Positions 1-4,388 of a DNA stretch of 6,906 nt are shown one piece after another. Positions within the stretch are counted from its first letter, which is position 1, and the number at the start of each line of letters is the position of its first letter. The position numbers were made by a program, and so were the translations under genes. Below the pieces are notes generated by a model. The model was not told where the DNA came from, did not search any database, and saw nothing but the letters and a program-made list of their open reading frames with translations. The DNA comes from Chloroflexota bacterium (lineage in GTDB: Bacteria; Chloroflexota; Limnocylindria; QHBO01), in the NCBI GenBank assembly GCA_013697395.1, contig JACCWY010000482.1:1-6906 (forward strand), read 5' to 3'.

Positions 1-323
1 GCCTCGAGTACGTGATGATCGACGGGCTCAACGACACCGACGAGCAGGCCCACGGCCTCGTCGCGCTGGCGCGCGGCTGGCTCACGCACGTGAACCTGAT
101 TCCACTCAACCCGACGCCGGGCTCTCGATGGACGGGCACGCCGGCCGCCGGGATCGAGCAATTCGTGCGAACACTGCGGGCCGGCGGCATCTCGGTCACG
201 GTTCGCGACACCCGTGGCCGCGAGATCGACGCAGCCTGCGGGCAGCTTCATGCGCAGCTGGCCGGAACGAGCCTGCGGGACGCGCGAGATGCCCGCGCGC
301 CCGCGGCGGCCTCGACACCGTGA
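1..323 (+). CDS. rlmN: RlmN, dual-specificity 23S rRNA/tRNA adenine C2-methyltransferase (C-terminal part)
   Basis: This is the 3' end of a gene that starts left of the window; the reading frame is open from base 3 to the TGA at 321-323, about 106 residues. RlmN is a cytoplasmic radical-SAM enzyme that methylates C2 of A2503 in 23S rRNA and A37 in some tRNAs. The visible part carries the family's C-terminal signatures: YVMIDGLNDTDEQA, then HVNLIPLNP, then TVRDTRGREIDAACGQL. The Cys of AACGQL (codon 237-239) corresponds to the conserved Cys that carries the methyl intermediate. The N-terminal half with the CxxxCxxC iron-sulfur motif lies outside the window. A short Ala/Pro/Arg-rich tail after CGQL looks non-conserved. 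Its stop codon overlaps the GTG start of rpe (GTGA), which suggests translational coupling. Identification is by motif recognition. Confidence 0.93.
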   Translation, partial: LEYVMIDGLNDTDEQAHGLVALARGWLTHVNLIPLNPTPGSRWTGTPAAGIEQFVRTLRAGGISVTVRDTRGREIDAACGQLHAQLAGTSLRDARDARAPAAASTP

Positions 324-991
324 CAGGCGCCCCGCACATCAGCGCCAGCATCCTGAATGCCGACTTCGGCCGGCTGGCGGACGAGGTGCGCCGGGCGACC
401 GCCGGCGGGGTGGACTCGATCCACCTGGACGTCATGGACGGCCATTTCGTCGATAACCTGACGATGGGCCCGGTCGTGGTCGAAGCGGTGCGCCCGGCCA
501 GCCAGCTGCCCTTTCACAGCCACCTGATGATCGACAAACCCCTCGCATATGCCGAACGCTTCGCCGATGCGGGAAGCGACCTCATCGTCTTCCACGTCGA
601 GGCCGACGACGACACGGCCGCCGTGATCGACGCCATCGAGCGATCCGGGAAGCGCCCGGGCATCGCGCTCAATCCGGAGACGCGCGCCGACGCGGTCGTT
701 CCGTTCCTCGACCGGGTCGACCTGCTGCTCGTGATGACGGTGCACCCGGGCTGGGGCGGCCAGGCATTCATCGCTGACGTGCTGCCAAAGATGCGTATGC
801 TGCGCGACGAGATCGAGGGGCGCGGGCTGGAAGTGGAGATCGGCGTGGACGGGGGCGTCAACCTCGAGACGATCGGCGATGCGCACGCCGCCGGTGGCGT
901 GGTGATGGTCGTGGGCAGCGCCCTGTACGGCAGCGAAGGCGACCTCGAGCCGACCGTCGCCGCGCTCCGCGCCGCCGCCGCGAAGGAGTGA
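320..991 (+). CDS. rpe: Ribulose-phosphate 3-epimerase
   Basis: This 223-residue cytoplasmic TIM-barrel enzyme interconverts D-ribulose 5-phosphate and D-xylulose 5-phosphate in the pentose phosphate pathway. The length is normal for the family. The expected signatures occur in order: SASILNADFGRL (8-19), HLDVMDGHFV (35-44), HSHLMI (66-71), FHVE (91-94), ALNPET (116-121), MTVHPGWGGQAF (139-150) and DGGVN (177-181), followed by the phosphate-binding VVGSAL. The metal-binding and catalytic residues fall at His35, Asp37, His68 and Asp177. The GTG at 320 is chosen because it puts the conserved ISASIL strand directly at the N-terminus and overlaps the rlmN stop by four bases. The frame stays open upstream to an ATG at 128, but that stretch lies inside rlmN and reads as a shadow. 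No strong Shine-Dalgarno precedes 320, consistent with coupling to rlmN translation. Confidence 0.96.
   Translation: MTGAPHISASILNADFGRLADEVRRATAGGVDSIHLDVMDGHFVDNLTMGPVVVEAVRPASQLPFHSHLMIDKPLAYAERFADAGSDLIVFHVEADDDTAAVIDAIERSGKRPGIALNPETRADAVVPFLDRVDLLLVMTVHPGWGGQAFIADVLPKMRMLRDEIEGRGLEVEIGVDGGVNLETIGDAHAAGGVVMVVGSALYGSEGDLEPTVAALRAAAAKE
983..988 (+). promoter_or_regulatory. Shine-Dalgarno site for the DUF4015 lipoprotein
   Basis: AAGGAG sits at the very end of rpe, five bases before the GTG at 994. It decides the start of the next gene. The in-frame GTG at 988 overlaps the site itself and so cannot use it, whereas 994 has near-ideal spacing. Confidence 0.6.
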
Positions 992-993
992 AC

Positions 994-2622
994 GTGCGAT
1001 CCGGCCGCGTGCTGCCGCTCGTGGCACTCGCGCTCGTGCCTGCTCTCCTCGCAGCCTGCGGAGAGGATGGCCCACGGCTGCCCTTCGTTCCCACGCCGTC
1101 GCCGACAGCGGAGCAGCCGCGCGAGGTCGCGCTGCTCGTCATCACCGGCGGCAGCCGTGAGGCAATCGTCGGTGCCACGGTGTCGGCGGGCGCCACTTCT
1201 GTCACCACCGGGGAGGGAGGGACGGCGACGGTGACCGCAATGCGTGGCGCCACGATAGACGTATCGGCCGCCGAGCACGACCCTGCGGAGGCCACCGTTC
1301 CCGACGAGGGGCGCCTCATCATCGAGCTGCGCTCGAACGTCGTGGACGGGACCGTGACCGATCCCGCCGGCGAGCCGATCGCGGGGGTGCGCGTCTTCAT
1401 CGACGGAGCCGAACCACTGGCCGAAACCGACGAGGCCGGGGCGTATCGGCTCACGGGAGTCCCGGAGGAGGGGACGCTGATCTTCAAGATGCCGGGCTAT
1501 CGGCTCGGCGAGATCCAGATCGACGGCGCCGCGACCGTGGACCTTGCGATGGAACCGTTCGAGGCTCGCGCCCTCTACGCGCCCTCCGCCGTGTTCGAGG
1601 CGCCCGGCCGCCTGGACGAGATGCTGGCTCTGCTCGACCGCACCGAGGCCAACGCGCTCGTCATCGACGTGAAGGAGACCGACGGCCGCCTGTACTACTC
1701 CACGAATCTGGAGACGGCTGCCGAGGTCGGTGCCATCCGCGAGACCCCGGTCTTCGACCTCGAGGAGCTCCTGCCGATGCTGAAGGAGCGTGGCATTTAC
1801 ACGATCGCCCGCATGGTCGTCATGAAGGACAACACCTCGGCCGTGGCGCGTCCCGAGATGGCCGTGCGCAACAGCGAGACCGGGGAGCCGTGGCGCGACA
1901 ACATCGGCGGCGCGTGGCTCGATCCGTCCGCACCGGACGTTGCCGAATACATCGCGAGCATCGCCGGCGACCTGGCCGCCAAGGGGTTCGACGAGGTCCA
2001 GCTCGACTACATCCGCTTCTACAGCGACGGTCCGTACGCGGTCGCCGACACGAACCTGCCCAACACGCAGTCATTCAGGTTGCCGGCGATCGGACGCGTC
2101 CTGCGGGTGGTGAGCGAAGAGCTCGACGCGACCCGCACCTTCCTTGGCGCGGACGTCTTCCCGATCAGCTTCATCGTGCCCGACGACCAGGGCATCGGCC
2201 AGCGGCCGGAGGTGATCATGCCGTTCGTCGACTACTTCTGCCCGATGGTCTATCCCTCGCACTACGGCCCGGGGATCTTCGGCTTCTCGGTGCCGAACGA
2301 GTTCCCGTACGAGGTGATCGACCAGACGCTCGAGATCATGAACGAGCAGAGGGAGGGGCTGCCGGTCGTCATTCGTCCATGGATCCAGGACTTCGGATAC
2401 GGCCCGTTCCCTCCGTACACGGCGGCGCAGGTGCAGGCCGAGTTCGCGGCGGCGGCCGACAACGACGCCGGAGGCTGGATGATCTGGAACGCACGGGCCA
2501 CCTTCACGGAGGCCGCGCTCGGCGCCCCGCGCGAGGGCGAGGATGCGGGTCCGACGACCACGGCTCAGCCGGCGACCTCGGCGAGTCCCGACGAATCAGC
2601 CGCTCCGTCAGCGTCCCCCTGA
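994..2622 (+). CDS. Lipoprotein with beta-sandwich repeats and a DUF4015-type putative glycoside hydrolase domain
   Basis: This 542-residue protein is predicted to be exported and lipid-anchored. A short basic N-terminus and a hydrophobic stretch end in the lipobox LAAC, with Cys22 as the acylated residue. A Pro/Thr/Ser linker follows. Then come two beta-rich segments, about 44-112 and 115-187. The second resembles a carboxypeptidase-regulatory/CnaB-like fold (GTVTDPAGEPIAGVRV, then TDEAGAYRL and MPGY). From about 192 to 505 it reads as the DUF4015 putative glycosyl hydrolase domain, a TIM-barrel-like family. Landmarks are ALVIDVKETDGRLYYST, ARMVVMKD, WLDPSAPDVAEYI, GFDEVQLDYIRFYSDG, CPMVYPSHYGPG, RPWIQDFGYG and GWMIWNA. 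The acidic residues in DEVQLDYIRF are plausible active-site candidates, but substrate and activity are unknown. The C-terminal 30 residues are low-complexity Thr/Ser/Ala/Pro, possibly a wall-spanning tail. The start at 994 follows from the upstream AAGGAG; a start at 988 would add two residues. The stop overlaps the next start by one base (TGATG). Confidence 0.85.
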   Translation: MRSGRVLPLVALALVPALLAACGEDGPRLPFVPTPSPTAEQPREVALLVITGGSREAIVGATVSAGATSVTTGEGGTATVTAMRGATIDVSAAEHDPAEATVPDEGRLIIELRSNVVDGTVTDPAGEPIAGVRVFIDGAEPLAETDEAGAYRLTGVPEEGTLIFKMPGYRLGEIQIDGAATVDLAMEPFEARALYAPSAVFEAPGRLDEMLALLDRTEANALVIDVKETDGRLYYSTNLETAAEVGAIRETPVFDLEELLPMLKERGIYTIARMVVMKDNTSAVARPEMAVRNSETGEPWRDNIGGAWLDPSAPDVAEYIASIAGDLAAKGFDEVQLDYIRFYSDGPYAVADTNLPNTQSFRLPAIGRVLRVVSEELDATRTFLGADVFPISFIVPDDQGIGQRPEVIMPFVDYFCPMVYPSHYGPGIFGFSVPNEFPYEVIDQTLEIMNEQREGLPVVIRPWIQDFGYGPFPPYTAAQVQAEFAAAADNDAGGWMIWNARATFTEAALGAPREGEDAGPTTTAQPATSASPDESAAPSASP

Positions 2623-3134
2623 TGCGCGGTGCCGTGCGCCCGCTGGTTCGGCGCCTTGCGGCCTATGCCGTCGATGTCGCCGTGCTCGCAGCCATCCTCA
2701 TCCCGCTGGCGTTCGCGATCCAACTGCTCGTCGCGTATCGCGCGGAGACGGGCATGGGTGTGTGGCTGGCGTCTCTCGCCACGATCTCGGCGCCGAGCTG
2801 GACGTACTACACACTCTCGGACGCTTCGTCCGGCGGTGCCACCCTCGGCAAACGCATGCTTGCGCTCCGTGTCTCGTCGGTCGACGGGCAGCGGATCGGC
2901 CTCGGTCGGGCCCTGGCACGCACGGCGATCAAGCTCATCCCATGGGAGCTCACGCACCTCACGATGTTCGCGCTCTCGCCGCAGCCCGGCACGGTCAGCG
3001 GCCTGCAGCTCGGGCTGCTCTGGATCGTGTACGGCCTCTTCGCGATCTACCTGATCGCCGCGCTGCGCAACCGCGGCGAGCGGAGCGTGCACGATCTCGT
3101 CGTCGGGACGGCCGTTCGGCGACGCGCGGCCTGA
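2622..3134 (+). CDS. RDD-family membrane protein
   Basis: This small integral membrane protein of 170 residues has the RDD family layout. The N-terminal motif RRLAAYAVDVAVL supplies the family Arg (R11) and first Asp (D18) at the start of TM1 (about 13-38). A second hydrophobic segment spans about 47-66. The cytoplasmic motif GATLGKRMLALRV (72-84) follows, then a third hydrophobic segment (about 128-148), and finally GERSVHDLVVGTAV, which holds the last conserved Asp (D158). RDD proteins are poorly understood; some are linked to ion or osmolyte transport and others to envelope processes, so no substrate can be given. The ATG at 2622 overlaps the stop of the upstream lipoprotein by one base, and its own stop overlaps dtd the same way. 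Coupling to a lipoprotein gene would fit a joint envelope role, but this is inference. Confidence 0.87.
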   Translation: MRGAVRPLVRRLAAYAVDVAVLAAILIPLAFAIQLLVAYRAETGMGVWLASLATISAPSWTYYTLSDASSGGATLGKRMLALRVSSVDGQRIGLGRALARTAIKLIPWELTHLTMFALSPQPGTVSGLQLGLLWIVYGLFAIYLIAALRNRGERSVHDLVVGTAVRRRAA

Positions 3135-3586
3135 TGCGCCTGGTCGTGCAGCGCGTCACGCGTGCGTCCGTGCGCGCCGGCGGCGATCTGCTGGGGGAGA
3201 TCGGGACCGGGGCGATGGTCCTGGCCGGCATCGGCGTGGACGACACGCCGGAGGTCGTCGACCGCATGGCCGACAAGCTGATCGGCCTGCGCTACTTCGA
3301 GGACGAGGGCGGCCGGACCAACCTCGCGATTGCCGACGTCGGTGGGTCCGTCATGGTTGTCAGCCAGTTCACCCTGTACGCGGATGTGCGCCGTGGCCGG
3401 CGCCCCGGCTTCACGCGCGCCGCGCTGCCGGAGTTCGCGGAGCCGCTCGTCGGTCGCCTGGTCGATCGGTTGCGAGAGGCCGGCCTGCGAGTCGAGACCG
3501 GCCGCTTCGGCGCCGAGATGGGGGTGGAGCTCGTCAACGACGGGCCGTTTACGCTCGTGCTCGATTCGGAGCGTGACCTCGCCTGA
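3134..3586 (+). CDS. dtd: D-aminoacyl-tRNA deacylase (DTD)
   Basis: This 150-residue cytoplasmic enzyme, the usual family length, hydrolyses D-amino acids (and in many bacteria glycine) mischarged on tRNA, preventing D-residues from entering proteins. The N-terminus MRLVVQRVTRASV is typical. Both diagnostic motifs are present: SQFTL at 77-81, followed by YADVRRGRRPGF, and NDGPFT at 135-140, which contains the Gly137-Pro138 pair used for chiral selection. FGAEMGVEL just before the second motif is also characteristic. The commonest form of the second motif is NDGPVT; here Val is replaced by Phe. The ATG at 3134 overlaps the RDD gene stop (TGATG). This is the last gene of the plus-strand unit, and no strong terminator follows immediately. 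Confidence 0.95.
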   Translation: MRLVVQRVTRASVRAGGDLLGEIGTGAMVLAGIGVDDTPEVVDRMADKLIGLRYFEDEGGRTNLAIADVGGSVMVVSQFTLYADVRRGRRPGFTRAALPEFAEPLVGRLVDRLREAGLRVETGRFGAEMGVELVNDGPFTLVLDSERDLA

Positions 3587-3728
3587 CGCGGCGGGCGCAC
3601 AGAGACTAGTTGGTGCCGACCGCGCGGCCGTCTCGGTCGAGACACAAGTTCGGCTTACGCTCGCCTCCAACCACCGAGGGGCCACCAATGAACTCGCTGG
3701 CTTTCGTCACGCGCAGGCGCGACTCAAC

Positions 3729-3749
3729 GATGATGGCGTCGCCGTCATC
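3729..3749 (+). terminator. Hairpin downstream of dtd, weak terminator candidate
   Basis: The arms GATGATGGC and GCCGTCATC form a 9-bp stem (eight Watson-Crick pairs and one G-U) around the loop GTC. On the plus strand the following bases are CCACGCATTTGAAC, with only a short T run, so termination of the dtd unit here is possible but unconvincing. It lies about 140 bases past the dtd stop. Confidence 0.3.
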
Positions 3750-3891
3750 CCACGCATTTGAACTGATGAAGAATCGACATGTCCGCCCACCCTCCGGGGC
3801 GACCTGAAAAACCAGAGCCGACCGTCGGTTCGGGCGGCGACGAGCGCTGCGTGGACGGCCCGAGCGATGCGACGGTGGAGGCGCCGATTGG

Positions 3892-3924
3892 GCCGCTGCT
3901 GGGAGTAACGGCCAATGAGTGGCC
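3892..3924 (+). repeat. Repeat copy A with palindromic tail
   Basis: The unit begins GCCGCTGCTGGGAGTA (3892-3907) and ends in a perfect inverted repeat GGCCA-ATGAG-TGGCC (3910-3924). Its first 23 bases recur at 3933-3955 with two mismatches, and its palindromic part recurs at 4004-4016 (13 identical bases). A diverged inverted copy of the whole unit lies at 4004-4035. The GGAG preceding a short palindrome is reminiscent of REP-type elements, but that resemblance is only suggestive. Confidence 0.65.
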
Positions 3925-3932
3925 GGAGTTGA

Positions 3933-3955
3933 GCCGCTGCTGGGACGAACGGCCA
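3933..3955 (+). repeat. Repeat copy B
   Basis: These 23 bases match copy A at 21 positions; the two differences are adjacent (GT in A, CG in B). The copies start 41 bases apart. B lacks the ATGAG-TGGCC palindrome that follows in A. Instead its end pairs with a distal inverted arm at 3972-3980. Confidence 0.65.
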
Positions 3956-3980
3956 GGCAGAGGCGTCAACTTGGCCGTTC
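3947..3980. repeat. Nine-bp inverted repeat within the cluster
   Basis: GAACGGCCA (3947-3955) and TGGCCGTTC (3972-3980) are perfect reverse complements separated by 16 bases. The left arm is the end of repeat copy B, so the right arm may be a partial inverted copy. No T tract follows on either strand, which argues against a standard terminator. Confidence 0.55.
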
Positions 3981-4003
3981 ATGGTTCGCGCGTGGGTGAA
4001 TCA

Positions 4004-4035
4004 GCCAATGAGTGGCGGATACTCCCACTAGCGGC
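4004..4035 (-). repeat. Repeat copy C, inverted and diverged
   Basis: Read on the minus strand, 4035-4020 matches the first 16 bases of copy A at 14 positions. The continuation carries the same palindrome arms (GCCA and TGGC), giving about 25 of 32 matches over the unit. Copies A and C therefore face each other across about 80 bases and could fold together. Confidence 0.5.
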
Positions 4036-4054
4036 ACACCTCGGCCGGAGTCCG

Positions 4055-4089
4055 CTCCAAACAGCAACGCCCGCGTCCGGTGACGCGGG
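4055..4089 (-). terminator. Intrinsic terminator candidate for rpmB
   Basis: On the minus strand, 26 bases after the rpmB stop, CCCGCGTC-ACCG-GACGCGGG (4089-4070) forms a perfect 8-bp GC-rich stem with a 4-base loop. It is followed by CGTTGCTGTTTGG, a T-enriched but interrupted tract. Position, strand and stem fit a rho-independent terminator; the imperfect tail lowers confidence. Confidence 0.6.
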
Positions 4090-4115
4090 AATATCGGTCC
4101 TGGAGGCAAAGACGG

Positions 4116-4307
4116 TCAGACCTTCTGGGCGGTTCGGCGGCAGCGGCTGCAGGCCTTGACCTTCGTGACCTTGCCGTCGGTGGTGACGGTCAATGGCTGG
4201 AGGTTCGGCAGCCACCGGCGCAGGGCGCGCTTACGGTTCATCCCGACCGACTGGGGATTCCAGCCGGTGATCGGACGCTTGCCGCAGATGTCACAGACGC
4301 GGGCCAT
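4116..4307 (-). CDS. rpmB: Large ribosomal subunit protein bL28
   Basis: This 63-residue basic protein of the 50S subunit has the usual length of short L28 proteins. It starts MARVCDICGKRP, continues through NPQSVGMNRKRALRRWLPNLQ, and ends KACSRCRRTAQKV. Two CxxC pairs (Cys5/Cys8 and Cys53/Cys56) mark the zinc-binding (C+) form. Where both forms exist in a genome, the C+ form is often the one used under zinc-replete conditions; nothing here shows whether a C- paralogue is present. The ATG at 4307 is chosen because the protein then begins exactly at the family N-terminus; the frame is open further upstream to 4394 but that segment is not L28-like. A GGAG (4324-4321) lies 13 bases upstream, longer than ideal spacing. 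The gene stands alone on the minus strand, divergent from the kinase-recG pair, as expected for a separately regulated ribosomal protein. Confidence 0.96.
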   Translation of the reverse strand: MARVCDICGKRPITGWNPQSVGMNRKRALRRWLPNLQPLTVTTDGKVTKVKACSRCRRTAQKV

Positions 4308-4337
4308 GATCGAGAAAGGTCTCCACTCACGAAACGA

Positions 4338-4354
4338 CCGGCGCAGAGCGCCGG
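4338..4354 (-). promoter_or_regulatory. Hairpin in the rpmB leader
   Basis: The minus strand reads CCGGCGC-TCT-GCGCCGG, a perfect 7-bp stem with a 3-base loop, 30 bases upstream of the rpmB start. If the candidate promoter at 4365-4373 is right, the hairpin lies near the 5' end of a leader of about 51 bases. It could stabilise the mRNA or act as a protein- or ribosome-sensing control site. No known L28 leader motif is recognised. Confidence 0.4.
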
Positions 4355-4364
4355 GGCGATCGCG

Positions 4365-4373
4365 ATGGTAGCA
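4365..4373 (-). promoter_or_regulatory. Candidate extended -10 element for rpmB
   Basis: The minus strand reads TGC-TACCAT, matching the extended -10 pattern TGn-TAnnnT. It would place the transcript start near 4358, giving a leader of about 51 bases containing the 4338-4354 hairpin. No convincing -35 is seen, as is common in GC-rich genomes. Confidence 0.3.
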
Positions 4374-4376
4374 CGC

Positions 4377-4382
4377 TACGAT
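4377..4382 (+). promoter_or_regulatory. Candidate -10 element for the kinase-recG unit
   Basis: TACGAT fits TAnnnT. With standard spacing the transcript would start at about 4389, the A of the kinase ATG, implying a leaderless mRNA. This agrees with the lack of a Shine-Dalgarno upstream of that ATG. No -35 is evident. Confidence 0.25.
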
Positions 4383-4388
4383 CGGGCC

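Larger units (their letters stand above)
3587..4115. other. Non-coding gap between convergent genes dtd and rpmB
   Basis: About 530 bases lie between two gene 3' ends in an otherwise gap-free region. Short open frames exist on both strands, but none shows a recognisable family, a ribosome binding site or the codon pattern of its neighbours. By eye the stretch is less GC-rich than the flanking genes, with AT-richer patches near 3745-3825. The left part (3587-3890) holds a 9-bp hairpin near 3740 and little else. The right part (3892-4035) holds a cluster of short related repeats with palindromes. The last part (4055-4115) holds the rpmB terminator candidate. No tRNA or known RNA element is recognised. 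Confidence 0.7.
4363..4384. promoter_or_regulatory. Near-palindrome between rpmB and the kinase gene
   Basis: This 22-bp stretch pairs with its own reverse complement at 9 of 11 positions, with GTAGC and GCTAC arms around a central AC and CGAT/ATCG outer arms. Each half reads GCTACSAT. It fits a dimeric regulator's operator, two opposed -10 elements, or both. It ends five bases before the kinase ATG. Confidence 0.4.

Noticed and set aside
128..319. Upstream extension of the rpe frame to an ATG inside rlmN
   Set aside because: The extra residues are Arg-rich and unlike any epimerase, while RlmN motifs are encoded in the overlapping frame.
248..1278. Minus-strand open frames opposite rpe and the start of the lipoprotein gene
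   Set aside because: These are GC-rich shadows; the plus strand has a full set of Rpe catalytic residues and a clear lipoprotein signal.
1890..2621. Upstream extension of the RDD reading frame inside the lipoprotein gene
   Set aside because: The extension is Arg-rich shadow sequence over the DUF4015 domain; the RDD family N-terminus begins right after the ATG at 2622.
2543..3133. Upstream extension of the dtd frame
   Set aside because: The DTD family N-terminus starts at the ATG at 3134; the upstream part is shadow sequence over the RDD gene.
3630..3643. Small hairpin GTCTC-GGTC-GAGAC after dtd as a terminator
   Set aside because: The stem has only five pairs and no T tract follows, so it is within chance expectation.
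3707..3982. Minus-strand open frame of about 91 codons in the dtd-rpmB gap
   Set aside because: It runs through the repeat cluster, has no Shine-Dalgarno or recognisable domain, and a second overlapping minus-strand frame is equally open, so it looks like chance.
3892..4035. CRISPR array or integron attC sites
   Set aside because: The repeats are diverged, few, irregularly spaced and in both orientations; there are no cas genes, integrase or attC core motifs.
3779..4159. Plus-strand open frame of about 126 codons crossing the gap into rpmB
   Set aside because: It overlaps the 3' end of rpmB on the opposite strand, spans the repeats and terminator, and resembles no family.
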